64,000 nucleotides of DNA from Mya arenaria. Lineage: Eukaryota > Mollusca > Bivalvia > Myida > Myidae. Each line of letters opens with the position of its first letter. The first letter of the stretch is position 1. Positions 1-11,302 of this stretch are shown one piece after another. Under the pieces are notes generated by a model. That model ran no database searches, was not told the origin of the DNA, and saw only the letters and a list, made by a program, of their open reading frames with translations. Made by a program: the position numbers and the translations under genes. The stretch covers positions 37,461,946-37,525,945 of the forward strand of contig NC_069135.1 of assembly GCF_026914265.1 (NCBI RefSeq), read 5' to 3'.

Positions 1-92
1 TGAGGCGTCCGTTGACTGATGCGTTTTTATATAGTATGCAAAAGTAGGACTCCGCTGCTTGTATGTGCTAATAATAGTAATTCATAAACGAT

Positions 93-407
93 TTGTGTGA
101 TAGTTTCTGTTCTAGAATGTGTTCCAAAATGTTAGTTAATCAAATTTCAATTGGAGCACCTCGGTCATTTTCCAAAGAAACAGCTCCGGATGAAATCGGA
201 ACTTCTCTGTCATTTTCCTTCGAAACATCAAAAAATATTACGAGCTGCTGGTGCATTATATACTTAAACGCCGGGTACCATGCGTTAAATTTCATACAGG
301 GGAACAATCGGAACACCTCGGTCATTTTCTATCGAAAACAACCTCGGATGTATATGGACGGTTTACAATTAAAAATAAGTATTTTCATTTCACTACGCTG
401 CAAGTAG
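93..407. repeat. Interspersed repeat of the 'CCTCGG' family (copy a)
   Basis: Short blocks such as GGAGCACCTCGGTCATTTTC and AACAACCTCGGATGTATATG occur here and recur near 11.23, 11.82, 14.71, 44.95, 45.26 and 61.2 kb, partly in opposite orientation, which marks a dispersed non-coding element. The open frames across it are accidental: each strand has one, and the 'protein' only reads the repeat. Family not recognised. Confidence 0.55.
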
Positions 408-589
408 ATCGCGTAGAAATTTTATTTTAGCAGTTAAGTCTGAGGACTTAACCCTTAGGAATCTTCATGTTTGATGCAATCACATTTCTTACTGTGAATC
501 AAGTGGATCTAAGTTATAAAAATTACATGTTAAAACACTAAAATTAATTAATATTATCAACTACTTCTTCAAATGCACCGGCACACATC

Positions 590-870
590 CGAGGCTCGAA
601 GTATGGCCGAGATGGCCGAGGAGGTCCGATTGACCTTTTATTTGGACACCTCCTGAATCCCTTAGAAAACTGGTTTGAGAAAATTCAGTCGAAGCCCGTT
701 GGTTCGAACTCACTTGGCTCGAATTCCTGGTTTGCTCGAACTGAATGTTAAGGGCCGATTTCTTTAACTGAATGTTATCATTCCCGTTTGGCTCGAATTT
801 TCCAAGGCTCGAGGTATTTACGCCGGTCCCTCGAAGTTCGAACCATCGGGGATCGACTATAGTTGAATAC
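590..870. repeat. Interspersed repeat rich in TTCGA/GCTCGA (copy a)
   Basis: The segment is dense in the words GGCTCGAATT, TTCGAACTC and GTTCGAACCATCGGGG. The same order of words returns near 6.36-6.45, 58.48-58.67 and 59.57-59.76 kb, so this is a dispersed repeat. It has no coding frame. Bases 871-1180 beside it are AT-rich and show nothing else I can identify. Confidence 0.55.
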
Positions 871-1182
871 TCATAATATAGTTAAACTTTTGCCCCAATT
901 TCGCAAAACTTCTTAAACCTTAAACCTTATAACAGGATTTAGCTTCGCATTTAGCAAATATCATTAAAACAAAACTGAAAAGATTTGCGTACAATAAAAC
1001 GTTTTCAACTTGTCAAAAAATCAAGTTTAAGTATGTATATTGGCTAATTGAAATAAACTACTTAAGCGTGTTATGTTTATGAAAGTTTGAAAAGCTAGGG
1101 TCTTTCTTTGGCTGTGTCACTGAACACTTCAGATTGTCACCAAAATATTTCTTTAAGATGCACAATTACTCCTAACAAACGT

Positions 1183-1400
1183 TAAAACTGTTCTCTCACA
1201 GATTGAACGTTTTGACAACTTTTCTTCTTTTTTTTTTGTTTTGGAGCGAACATAGATATAATGTGTAAATATCTGCAAACCTGTGATGAAAGACTATTGA
1301 CAAAAGATCAGATGGCAGATTTTCAAATTTCCATTTCAAATTTTGATTTTTTATGGATTAAAACGTTATAAAATATATATAAAAAATCAATTTTGGAGCC
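1183..1400. mobile_element. Fragment of a MITE ending in CTCTCACAGATTGAACG
   Basis: The end TCTCACAGATTGAACGTTTT and the interior (GCAAACCTGTGATGAAAGAC, ATCAGATGGCAGATTTTCA) match the interior and reverse end of the complete element at 5956-6300. Only one terminus is recognisable here. No coding sequence. Confidence 0.5.
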
Positions 1401-1431
1401 AAAATATCTTATCTTTGTGAATAGCTGAACT

Positions 1432-3720
1432 GTTCCGAATGGTTTAATTTACAGGACACCCTGAGAGTTCAATATTGGGTACAAGTTTATTTTGATATTT
1501 TATAGAACTTAAACTAGGACATTGAGATAAGAGAACGTATAGAATTTTATTTATTTTTTAAACATTCAACAAGTATAGTTGTATATATACAATGAAAATG
1601 AGGCCAATGAAGAGAAAATACACCGTGCTTATATATGCGTGACGATCAGCGAGTCAAGATACAAGATACAAGAATCAGATATTTGATATATTATTAAAAG
1701 AAACATAAGCTCAATGACCTATTTTCCGAAAATAACTGAAAGGAAAGAGGTTTTATCATTTGAGCACGATTCGGCTTATTGCAATGCAGCAGACGTAAAT
1801 GTGGAAGTATTGGAGTCAAAAGATAATACATGTAAAAGCCATGATCTATCAAAACGTTTTATTTGTGCAAAAACATTCAACACTACTTTAGATTTCCGAT
1901 ACATCATAATGCACCAGTCAATTTTAACCACGCCCCCCCCCTCTGCCAAGTCCGGGGTTATACCGGGGCTAGCGGGGAAAATAGGCCGTGTTTTTTTGCG
2001 GTGGTTTTGTTTTTGCGCGGACAATAGTGGGGAATGGGCCTTACCTAGGATGTCCCTGGGGTGCGGGGGGTTGGTGGTTATTTTACCAGTAGTTTGTTCC
2101 CGCAGTGCGGCGATTTTACCCGGGGTTCCTTGGACCGGAAGTCAAAGTCCCCGCTTTACCCCGGACCTGGGGGGGGGGGGGGTTGGTTACCATTGACTGG
2201 TGCATAATGAGTTGTAAACTTCAATAATAACAATACCATCAACAAACATTTTTTTAAATATAACTCCTGGACGTACCTGTGATTTATATATAGCTGAGCG
2301 ATGCGATATATTTGGTCGTTCTTCGTTTTTTGCCCCATTCTGAAGGAGCGGGGGTATATATTGCATTGCACATGCCGATCGGTCGGTCACTCGGTATGTC
2401 GGTCGGTAGGTCGGTCGCCGGTAGGTCGTTAGACAATACCTTGTCCGATTGATAACTGTAGTGTTCTTATTCTTAAGGTCCTCAAACTTAGTATGGAGGT
2501 TGGTAATGACCAGTGGATGGCCCCTATTGATTAAGGGGTCAGTAGGTCGATGGCAACGGTCGTGGTTCCCTTCAACACAAAATGTCAAAGGGGACGGTCC
2601 CGCTGACATTGAACTCAAAAGCTTAACTGATAAGTAACCGGAACATACTTTGTCGTACTTTCTTCAAACTTGGCAAGAAAGTTGACCTGCAGATGACCCA
2701 TATTGATTTTGAGTTCAGTAGAAGAAGGTCACGGTCGCGGACACAAAAAGCTTGTCCGATTGATAACTAGAGTATGCTCGTTTCTTCGGTCCATAAAATT
2801 GGTTTGTCATGACCAGCAGATGACCTTTTTTGTTTTTTTAGAGGTCAAAGGTCATGGTCGCGGTAACCTTCGGCACAAAAAGTTTGTCCAATTAATAACT
2901 AGAGTATGAATGAAGGCACTGATGCCAAAATGAGCTGATTCTGAGACATAAAATAAAAAGACCCAAACTGTCAATTTGTGAGAATGCAGCTTTAAATATT
3001 CGCAGTATAGGTTGATGCCAAACACCTTTTTGTAATTTTAATGTATTATTGAGTTAAATTCAATTGACTTGATGATAGAAAAACAGATGATAAGTATATA
3101 TAGTTAAACATATTTTCCTTTAAATATGCTGGTTCTAATGACATTTATAGCTACTTGGCCACAAAATCCCAAGTTAAAAAGGCGCCAAAATATCGCTTAT
3201 ATTTTTGGTACACAAATCACATGCCATTTTTGGTTTTGGTCTTTTAAAGTCAAATGAGCGAAAGATTATAATGCATTCAAATGTAAGAAAAATATTTTAT
3301 CGTGTCTCTTTGAAGCTCAATTCCTTAATTGCAATTCCGTGCGGAATAGGTTGACGGGTTGTTCTGATTTTCGTACCTACTTCCATTATAATGTTCTCTG
3401 ATTGTGATTTAACCTTAACCAAAATTGGCAAAAAATAGCCTATATAGTCAATTAATTGCAATCAGTGCGGTATTGGATTACGGTGTGTTCTGATTTTCGT
3501 ACCTACTGCTTTTGTAATGTCTGCAAATTTTGACTGCGCTCGCATAATATGTCTCTATCAATTTACCTGCCGGTGCGCTAATTGCAAAATAATGCTTGTG
3601 ATCATATCTAAAAGAAAAGAAAATATTAAACAAAACAATGGTAAGCATTAAACATAAAACTTTATTCATCTATGAACAGGAAATCAACAACAACAAAAAA
3701 AATCCACCTTCCAAATTTCA
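1432..3720. repeat. Long direct repeat, left copy
   Basis: From GGACACCCTGAGAGTTCAAT to the end of this block the order of sequence matches 61.27-64.0 kb in the same orientation, with small indels and a MITE at a different place in each copy. It contains a GGTCGGTC-rich stretch (about 2370-2430), several degenerate copies of a unit carrying TTGTCCGATTGATAACT (2440-2910), a fragment of the GGTTGATGC MITE family (about 2985-3250), and an internal repeat of TTCTGATTTTCGTACCTACT (about 3370 and 3490). No credible gene is present. Confidence 0.75.
1908..2204. mobile_element. MITE with TGCACCAGTCAATT termini
   Basis: The ends are inverted repeats (ATGCACCAGTCAATTTTAAC at left, its complement ending ACTGGTGCAT at right), bordered inside by C and G runs, and flanked by TAA on both sides. 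The right-hand direct repeat lacks the element at the equivalent place (near 62145), giving an empty site TAATGAG. A 3-bp TWA duplication would fit the PIF/Harbinger group; that assignment is inference. The G+C-rich open frame through it is not a gene. Confidence 0.75.
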
Positions 3721-3953
3721 AAGTACTTGTTATTAAATGTGATTTTTTGGATTGCCTATGCATACGTGACAGGTCAAATTTACGCATATATTTACTGATT
3801 ATTGCAACCATTCTTTTTAATAATCTAATGACGGATATTTAACTTTATCAGTTGTTAACCGTGCATCAGTTTTTAATGTATATGTAAAACATACTAAAGC
3901 AGGGTCGTGAAGTAAGGTGAGTACATGTGTATGCTATTTTAAGGCAGAGAATG
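3721..3953. other. Spacer, nothing recognised
   Basis: AT-rich sequence between the long direct repeat and the first 20-bp minisatellite. No coding frame, RNA gene or repeat was recognised. Confidence 0.4.
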
Positions 3954-5573
3954 ACCATGTGTTCCTTCCTGAAATCATGTGTTCCCTCCTGAAATAATGT
4001 GTCCCTTCCTGAAATTATGTGTCAACAGCTGAACGCATGTGCCCCTCCGTAAAACCATAAGTCCCCTCCTGAAATCATGTGTCTCTTCCTGAAATCATGT
4101 GTCTCTACCTTAAATCATGTGTCCCCTCTTGTAATTATGTGACTCCTGAAATCATGAGTCCCCTCTTGTAATAATGTGTCTCTATCTGATATCATGTGTT
4201 CCCTCCTGTAATCATATGTACCTACCAGAAATCATGTGTTCCCTCCTGCAATCAAGCGTCTCTACCTAAAATCATGTATCACCTCCTGTAATCATGTGAC
4301 TCCTCCTGAAATCATGAGTCCCCTCCTTCAATCATGTGTTCCCTCATGTAATCATGTGTCCCCTCCTGAAATCATGTTTTCCCTCCTGTAATTATGTGTC
4401 TCTACCTGAGATCATGTGTCCCCTCCTGTAATCAATTGTCTTTACCTGAGATCATGTGTCCCCTCCGGTAATCATGTGTCCCCTCCTGTAATAATGTGAC
4501 TCCTCCTGAAATCATGTGTTCCCTCCTGTAATCATGTGTCTCTACCTGAAATCATGTGTCACCTCCTGTAATCATGTGTCCCCTCCTGTAATCATGTGAC
4601 TCCTCCTGAAATCATGAGTCCCCTCCTTCAATCATGTGTTCCCTCATGTAATCATGTGTCTCTACCTGAAATCATGTGTCTCCTCCTGAAATCATGTGTC
4701 TCCTCCTGAAATCATGTGTCTCCTCCTGAAATCATGTGTCTCCCTTCCTGAAATCATTAGTCCCCTCCTGAAATCATGTGTGCCTACCTGAAATCATGTG
4801 TCTCTTCTAAAAATCATGAGTCCCTTCATGAAATCATATGTCTCTTTCTGAAACCATGAGTCTCCTCCTGAAATCAAGTGTATTTTCCTGAAATCATATG
4901 TCTTTTCATGAAATCATGTGTCTCTTCCTGAAAGTATCTGTCCCTTCCTGAAATCATGTGTATCTTTATGAAATCAGGAGTTCCTTTCTGAAATCATATG
5001 TCTCTTCATGAAATCATCTGCCCCTTCCTGTAATTATGAGTCCACTCCTGAAATCATATTTCTCTTCCTGTAATCAGGTGTCCCTTCCTTAAACCATGTG
5101 TCTCTTCCTGAAATCATGTGTCTCTTCCTGAAATCATGTGTCCCTTCCTGAAATCATGAGTCCCCTCCTGAATATTTTCCCCTATAATCATGTGTTCCTT
5201 CCTGAAATCATGTCCCATGTGGTTCTTTCTAAAATAAAATGCTTCTTCTTAAAAGCATTTGTTACTTTCAGAAACTATTACCTCTCTTCTGTCAAAATGT
5301 GTCCCTTACTGTGTACCTTCCTGAAAATATGTGTCTCTTCCTGAAATCATGTGATTCTTCCTGGAAGCAGGTGTCCCATCCGGGAAACAGGTATATCTTC
5401 CTCAAGTCATGTGTCCCTCTCTGAAATCTTGTGTTCCCTCCTAAAATAATTTTTCTTTTCCTGAAATCATGTCCCATGTGTCCCTTTCTAAAATCAAATG
5501 TTTCTTAATAAAAGCATCTGTTACTTTCATAATCTATGACTTCTCTCCTGTCATAATGTGTCCCTTCCTGAAA
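3954..5573. repeat. 20-bp minisatellite array, unit 1
   Basis: About 80 imperfect copies of a 20-bp unit close to ATCATGTGTCCCCTCCTGAA. The same family appears inverted at 24930-26880 and directly at 36050-40350. Two longer variant blocks (about 5215-5310 and 5470-5570, carrying CCCATGTG then AAAGCATTTGTTACTTTC) show higher-order structure. A few units also follow at 5881-5927. Because 60 bp is a whole number of codons, short open frames arise by chance. Confidence 0.9.
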
Positions 5574-5880
5574 ATAATACTGTCGATGGTAAACGTGAGA
5601 TCAACGTCTCAATTTAACAGAGACTGTCGATGTTACACGTTAGTTTTAAGTTTAAATCAAACTGGTCTGTTATATTGTACTAGTATGTGACATGTAAGTC
5701 TCATTCCAATTGACTGTTGATGGTAAACGTGAGAAGTAAGTGTCAATCTAACCAAGACTGTCGATGTTACGCGTGAGATGTCAGTCTCAGTCTAACAGAG
5801 AATATCGATGTTATACTTGAGATGTAAGTCTGAATCTTACCAAAACTTTCGATGTTATACGTGAGATGTAGTCCTTAATC
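5574..5880. repeat. 44-bp minisatellite, unit 1 first block
   Basis: Degenerate copies of a 44-bp unit containing GAGACTGTCGATGTTA, then CGTGAGATGTAAGTC. The family returns at 7186-7390, 22800-24110, 41150-41925, 53890-54060 and, as a 45-bp variant, at 47645-51540. Confidence 0.8.
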
Positions 5881-5955
5881 TTCCTGAAATCATATGTCCC
5901 TTCCTGAAAGCAGGTGTTCCTTCCTGTGTGTACAGAAAGAATGAAATATAAGCAT

Positions 5956-6300
5956 TAAAGCTGCAATCTCGAAGATTGGCCATTTTTGAATTTTTTGTCT
6001 TGGAAAGAGCAAATTTTTGCGTAAATGTCTGCAAAACAATGATAAAAGATTGCTGGCAAAAAATCAGATCGTATATTTTCATTCAAAAATAAATGTTTTA
6101 TGGCTTAAACCGTTACGAACAGTTTAAGAAAAATGCATAATATATCAATTTTTGAACTTATATATAAAAATGTGCGATCTGAACTTTTGTCAGCAGTCTT
6201 ATATAACTGGTTTCAATGGATTTTCGCAAAAATTGGCTCGTTCAAATACAAAGAAAGAAAAAGTTATCAAAACGTTCAATCTGTGAGAGTGCAGCTTTAA
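5956..6300. mobile_element. Complete MITE, TIR TTTAAAGCTGCACTCTCA
   Basis: The left end TTAAAGCTGCAATCTCGAAG and right end GTGAGAGTGCAGCTTTAA are inverted repeats of each other, about 345 bp apart. The interior is AT-rich and has no transposase. A right end of the same family appears near 36.22 and 36.79 kb, within the right-hand 20-bp array. Confidence 0.65.
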
Positions 6301-6339
6301 ACGTATCAAACATAATATTACAACTAAGCTCTTTCGATG

Positions 6340-6460
6340 TTAAAACTTGTTCAATATAAAGCAATCGGTCTTTAAAACCATTTCAAGCCAATGGGGAATT
6401 CGAGCCAAGCGAGTTCGAGCCATCAGGCTTCGACTGTTCAAGCATATACAGCTTATGATC
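6340..6460. repeat. TTCGA/GCTCGA repeat (copy b, fragment)
   Basis: The words ATTCGAGCCAAGCGAGTTCG and GAGCCATCAGGCTTCGACTG match the reverse complement of the repeat at 59570-59755. Non-coding. Confidence 0.5.
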
Positions 6461-6544
6461 ATCAAAACAATCATTAAAGCATTCACAACCGCAAAGATAA
6501 ATTATCGTTATCGATTATAGAGACACTGGCCAGCTTCTGTTTTA

Positions 6545-6775
6545 GGTTGTTCGATTGGCGCAGTGGTCAACATAAGTTTGCCCTTATCATCGGAGCGACC
6601 CGGGCTCGATTCCCGGCCTGAGAGCATGTGAGTTTGGCGTGTGGTCACAAAGCCGAATAAGTAGTTTCCTCCGGGTAAGGCAGTTTCCACCAAAACATAA
6701 GACCAAACTCTCGCGTAACATCGTGCCAACGAGAGTGATAAATATAATGTTGTAATATGTTAAAATTAAATTAAG
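6545..6775 (+). mobile_element. tRNA-derived SINE, unit 1
   Basis: The head resembles a tRNA with RNA polymerase III promoter boxes: box A around TTGGCGCAGTGGTCAAC and box B GGGCTCGATTCCCGGCC. A conserved body (GTTTGGCGTGTGGTCACAAA, then CGTGCCAACGAGAGTGATAA) follows. Related copies sit at 17208-17402, 24545-24770, 31633-31692 and 40532-40765. Those at 24.5 and 40.5 kb hold the same position relative to the flanking arrays, so this insertion predates duplication of the locus. Confidence 0.8.
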
Positions 6776-7185
6776 TTTGTGTGCGGTTTCATTTATAAAT
6801 AAAACACATCTGTAATCAGTAAATGAATCGTTTCTTGGTGTTGTTCATTAACAAGTAGTTGTAACTAAACTCTATATAATTGAACAATAAATTATTTATC
6901 TTCAGTAAAGGAATAGTTGCTTGTAAGTTGTTCAATTATATTAAACTTTAAATAAACTCTACAATTTCTGGAAAAAAGAATGATCTATATTCAGTAAAGG
7001 AAAAGTTACATTTTTGACAACACTTTTATTCTAAACATATTATTTTGTAACTGTCATACCTTGATGTTTTAGTTCTCAATATTTTCCTAGTTTTGTTGAA
7101 CAAGAACATTCGCGTTATGATTCATACTGACTGAAATGCACCTACCATTTCAATGTATCAGCAGTCGCATTCTAGCTGAAAGTGA
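6776..7185. other. Duplicated flank, no gene seen
   Basis: AT-rich spacer with repeated phrases such as CTTCAGTAAAGGAA and TTGAACAATAAATTAT. It corresponds to 24130-24540 (inverted) and 40780-41150 (direct), so it belongs to the duplicated block. Nothing coding was found. Confidence 0.5.
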
Positions 7186-7390
7186 CGATTTTATAAGTGG
7201 GATGAGGGTCATAATCTTACCGAGACTGTCGATGTAACACGTGAGATGTAAATCCCAATCCAACGGAGACTGTCCATGTTAACCGTTGGATATAAGCCTC
7301 AAACTAACCGAGACTGTCTATGTAAAACGTGAGATGTAAGTCTCAATCTAACCGAGACTGTCGATGTTATAAGTGATATGTATGTTGTGA
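7186..7390. repeat. 44-bp minisatellite, unit 1 second block
   Basis: About four to five copies of the unit with GAGACTGTCGATGTAACACG and TGAGATGTAAGTC. It lies just downstream of the 3' flank of gene copy 1. One unit here contains the palindrome CACGTG. Confidence 0.8.
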
Positions 7391-7527
7391 TTTTTGTTTG
7401 CGTTCTTGAGAATCTATTCTTCAAAATTAAGTTCAGTATACGTTTGAAATCGAGTATGCATTTTTCAAAAGATGATTTTCTGATCGTTTACGTGAACCCT
7501 ATCTCCGACATTGAATTAAGAGATTGT

Positions 7528-7533
7528 TTTATT
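7528..7533 (-). promoter_or_regulatory. Candidate polyadenylation signal of gene copy 1
   Basis: AATAAA on the minus strand, in the context AATAAAACAATCTC, about 320 nt past the stop codon. The same context lies downstream of copies 2 and 3, so it is conserved across the duplicates. Use as a poly(A) signal is inferred. Confidence 0.35.
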
Positions 7534-7849
7534 ACACCGTCATATTGACTTTATTATTAAAATTTGAATATAATGGTGATTATATATATATACACACACG
7601 AAAATTGAACAGTCTACATTCATCAAATAAAACATATTTATATAATTTTTCACATAGTTTGTGGGATATAAATTGTCCAACATATGAGTATTCACAAGAT
7701 GCTTTAGGATTCATATCATATTACTTATAGCATGTGGTCTAAACAAAACAATTATATACATGTATGACAATACTACAATATACTTGGCAACAACAATATG
7801 GAAAATTCCTGTTCGATAGTACCAAATCAAACATTGAAAGATTTTAGTT

Positions 7850-9898
7850 TTAATTTAACTTGATAACAAGAAGTGTGTCTTTCCTTCCACCAACAATCAG
7901 AGAGGAAGTGCGGCTGCTGAAGAATAAATCACGCGGTTCGTTCAGTCCGTCTTTCTTCCTTGCCAGTATGGTCAACTTTTTCTTCCCGTCTTTGTCAACC
8001 TGCAGCACTGTGCTGGAGCCTTCGCAGCAGACGAACACGTGTCCAGCAGCTTTCACGTGTACTCCGGTAGGTTCTTCCATGTCAAGGTCAGCGAGTAAGG
8101 CCAGCTTGTTGCCTTTGTTGTCTAGGGTAATCAGTTGATGTTTACTGTTGTTTGTGATGTAGATTGTCTTCCCGTCGTTACTGATGGCACATGTCTGCAC
8201 CGTGAATCCCCCAGACTTGCCCTCGTACAGCTTCTTCACCTTCTTTCCCGACATCGTGTAGACGTACAGGGCGTTACCGGAGGATATGTAAAGCTGGCCA
8301 CCATGATGAGCTGCGGCATAACATCTATGGGTGAAGCTTAACTTGCTCGTAGTTACGAATCTCCCTTTCGTAGCATTAATGAAATAAAGTCCTCGACTAT
8401 CAGAATTAACACTGTTAATACAAACGGCCACTTCATTTCCGTCAATGTGGCACACGTCCCAGGGATACTCCGGGACATCACAGTAGTCGATCACCCTGTA
8501 CTCCTTGTCCACGAGCTTCACTTTACAATTATGCATGTCTGCTATGACAAACTCTCCACTAGGCAGTTCACATACGCCACGGATAACACATTGACATTTG
8601 TCATCACTCATCTTCACGTTGTACTCCTTGTACTCTTCAACACTGAAGACGTGGTTTGGATCGGAAAGGGGGTCTTCTCGTTGTTTAGTCGTAGCAGTTT
8701 GTTCTTCAATCGCTCCAAAGGTCTTTATTGAAGATAAAAGTTCTTCGATAAGATTAATGGCTTGAAATGTTACATTGTAACACTCAATGTCTGATATGCC
8801 ACGAAGATGATCGTTTGCTTGTGAAATCATATCCTGGCTCTTTCTGTACGCAATATATGAATTTGACTCGCTTGATTTTGATTTGGTTTGAAAAGCGGCA
8901 ATCATGTTTTGCAGTTCGATATTCATTCCGTCACAAGTTTCAATATCTTTCTTTAGTTTTTTTTCAAGTTTAGCTAATATTTCGTCCAAGTCCTGTAAAG
9001 TTGTCTTCTCAATCTTATCAAGGAGTTCGTTGATCTTTTTACGTATAGTTTTAATTTCATCAGAAATGGCTGCCCGCGTATTTTTCAGAGATGTCGTTTT
9101 CTTCATTCTTGCTTCTTTCATTAGCTCGAATTGCTTTTCAAGTTCAGCTATCTTCTTTGGAATTTGTTGAAACTCAATTATTCTCTGAATACCTTTTGCT
9201 ACATCTGGAATAGGATGGATTTTGGAACATTGTCTGAAACAAAGAAGTTTTGAAACATTTGTAAACAGATGTGCATTAACTAATTGTTACCTTATTTATG
9301 TGGGTTTTCTTTTTAATTTTAATGCATTATTATGATTTTTAATTTAATAATATTTGTGTACAGATTCAGTGATTTTTTTAACTGGGGAATATGTGGCCAC
9401 GTAGTTATTAATTGAAATCGCCATGTTTGCATGATTAAATACATATATTTTTGTAAAATGTACACAATTATAAGCTCTTTTTTCGGTTTATATGAAGAAA
9501 AGTCAAATACGTTCAAAAACAATTTATAGAAACAATAAAATATTTTTGCATCAAACTATGTTGTGCGCCTTTAAATTGACGTTTTCTTCCTTCAAACCTG
9601 TGGTCCAGGGCGACGCACGAATAACAGCAAAGGCGCATTATATAGGTTGACGCGAAACATGCATGCTAATGTTTAACTCATTTTAAATTCAAACAATCAA
9701 AACAAAAAAGGCATATGATGTGTATACGGATAAAAAAAGATATTTGTAATTTTTAAACTTGGGAATTCATGGCCACGTACCTATTAAATGAAATATATTA
9801 TATATAAAGGCTGATATTTCTTTAATATTTACAAATCGCCAGCTTTTTTTTGTTTCAAAGTCAAATGAGTTTAACCTTATAATGCATAAATAATAATC

Positions 9899-9959
<61 letters not shown>

Positions 9960-9962
9960 TAA

Positions 9963-10017
<55 letters not shown>

Positions 10018-10399
10018 TTGCATGAACCTATGTTGTGCACCTTAATTTGTCATATTTTTTATACCTGTGGTCCACGGCGACGCACACAGGACAACACAAC
10101 TGGTCATGGTCACCACATACCAGCTTCAGTGCCTCCCCGGGGTGCATCCCGCATCTTTCCAAGGCGTCCACCATTCCATGGGCAGCCTCCCATTTCTTCA
10201 CGTCCTTCCGGCCGAGCACCGCGTGCTTCTTATATACTACGTTATGTTTTGAAACACAGTTTTGGCAGTAATAGTTTGTGCATTGAGTACAACAATGGTG
10301 AGCTTCGGTGTTAAATCCGTTCTCTTTACAAAGAGAGCAGGTAAAATCATGGATGAAGTCACAGCCCACCTGAATGGTTGATTTGAAATTAGATGCCAT
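7850..10399 (-). CDS. TRIM-like B-box/coiled-coil/NHL protein, copy 1 (two exons: 10399-10065 and 9233-7850)
   Basis: Exon 1 ends in CACAG/GTAT and exon 2 starts after TTTCAG. The joined frame is 1719 nt, giving 572 residues, exactly as in copy 2. Residues 21-59 form a B-box-1-like finger (C21, C24, C37, C40, C45, C48, H52). Residues 83-118 form B-box 2 (C83, H86, C95, D98, C103, C106, H111, H118), its last ligand supplied by exon 2. Residues 135-230 are Lys/Glu-rich coiled coil. Residues 314-572 form repeats with LPSGEFVIADMHNCKVKLVD, typical of an NHL or six-bladed propeller. There is no RING, so ubiquitin ligase activity cannot be assumed. Relatives act as cytosolic scaffolds binding partners through the propeller. 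The start is the first Met (MASNF), shared with copy 3. No frameshift or stop interrupts it, so it is probably functional. It is transcribed away from copy 2. Confidence 0.85.
9301..9575. mobile_element. MITE of the GCGCACAACATAGGTTGATG family (intron, copy 1)
   Basis: The end GCATCAAACTATGTTGTGCG and the interior GTGGCCACGTAGTTATTAAT match the elements at 19128-19440 and 43714-44033. The distal terminus is decayed here. It is non-autonomous, with no reading frame. Confidence 0.55.
9598..9640 (-). repeat. Duplicated 3' end of exon 1 inside the intron (copy 1)
   Basis: ACCTGTGGTCCAGGGCGACG resembles the true exon 1 end at 10065-10100 (ACCTGTGGTCCACGGCGACG), including the splice-donor junction CACAG/GT. 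It could act as a cryptic donor but has no evident acceptor of its own. The equivalents in copies 2 and 3 lie at 19068-19118 and 44045-44095. Confidence 0.6.
9893..10017. repeat. (AAT)n microsatellite in intron of copy 1
   Basis: About 40 AAT triplets with a few A-rich interruptions. A much shorter run is at the matching place in copy 3 (44132-44152), so it expanded after duplication. Confidence 0.95.
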
Positions 10400-10790
10400 T
10401 TTCTTTCTTGTGTTTAAAAATGACTCACAAACTAGTTCAAACAGTCAGTTTCTGTTTATTTTGAAACTAGGAAGTTAATTATTTTGCACTGAGATGATAC
10501 AAAGAAAACCAAAGAAAACCAATATTCCGATCAACTTAACACTGACATAAAACACGATATCAAAATGATAAGCGTAGTAAAACCGTACAAAATTTACAAT
10601 CATTTTCAAATTAAAAAAAATGTTTTTAATATGCCGTATTTTATTCCTGTGTCAACATTTCGAAATGTTATGACTGTCAAGTGGGTCTTTCCATGACCCC
10701 GGGTTTACAGAAGACTGCCGAGCTGTAACGATTGTCTATTTCGAGCTTACCGGAGTTTGCCGAATAGTTGTAGGAAGTACTTTTCCTGTA
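10400..10790. promoter_or_regulatory. 5' flank of gene copy 1
   Basis: AT-rich region upstream of the minus-strand start codon. It aligns with 44540-44800 upstream of copy 3 (shared ATGACTCACAAACTA and CTAGGAAGT words), so the promoter probably lies here. No TATA element can be picked out with confidence. Copy 2 has unrelated sequence upstream. Confidence 0.4.
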
Positions 10791-10884
10791 TATTTTATAG
10801 CGTATTGACCCATTTCCACGAACAATAACACTGAGTTCTAGATCCTCTCGAACTCCAACACCATTTATGGGAAGATATTAATGA

Positions 10885-11300
10885 TTCAAAATTATATTCC
10901 ATTTTCTCTCTTGAGTTTAAAAAGATCCACGAACTAAATGAAATATATTTGGTTACAAGGAAGTAATTGTTTTGTACTGAAACGAAGAAACTACAAATTC
11001 CGACCAACGTTACACTATTACACAATATCCCAATGATAAGCCTTGTTACAACCTTGCTTAATTAACAATATTTTTCTCCAAATCTAGACACATTTTAAAC
11101 ATGCCGAGATTGTATCCCGTATTACTTTCAATAGAAGTTCACGACTTCGGGTTTAGTAGGCGTTCCTACACTCGGAATGCCCAACGAAATAAGTATATCC
11201 CGAGCTTGCCGAAGACTGCCTAAGTGTAACGATTGCTCATCCCGAGCCATTCGGAATTACTCGGCCATTTTCCATCGAAATAAACCTCGTTTGTATGCCA
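10885..11300. repeat. Second, diverged copy of the gene 5' flank
   Basis: The sequence from ATTATATTCCATTTTCTCTC on repeats the order found from 10385 onward (start-codon region, TGAGTTTAAAAA, CAAGGAAGTAATTG, ATTCCGA). It is a partial tandem duplication of about 0.4-0.5 kb in which the start codon is lost. It ends in a CCTCGG-family repeat (about 11230-11300). Confidence 0.6.
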
Positions 11301-11302
11301 GT

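Larger units (their letters stand above)
9234..10064 (-). other. Intron of gene copy 1
   Basis: An 831-bp intron bounded by GT (10064) and AG (9234) on the minus strand. It contains a MITE remnant, a duplicated exon end and an (AAT)n tract, listed separately. The homologous introns are 2374 bp in copy 2 and 634 bp in copy 3, so size differences come from repeats. Confidence 0.75.

Noticed and set aside
1714..2196. 160-codon open frame
   Set aside because: It reads through a MITE with C and G runs; no domain, and the direct-repeat partner lacks the element at this site.
3954..5573. CRISPR-like regularity of short repeats
   Set aside because: There are no unique spacers: the units are contiguous and degenerate, and the sequence is eukaryotic. 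It is a minisatellite.
6545..6660. Functional tRNA gene
   Set aside because: Polymerase III boxes are present, but the cloverleaf fails and several copies share a long non-tRNA body; it is a SINE.
7860..9170. Plus-strand frames opposite gene copy 1
   Set aside because: Shadows of the minus-strand exon; the minus strand has the zinc finger, coiled coil and propeller with proper splice sites.
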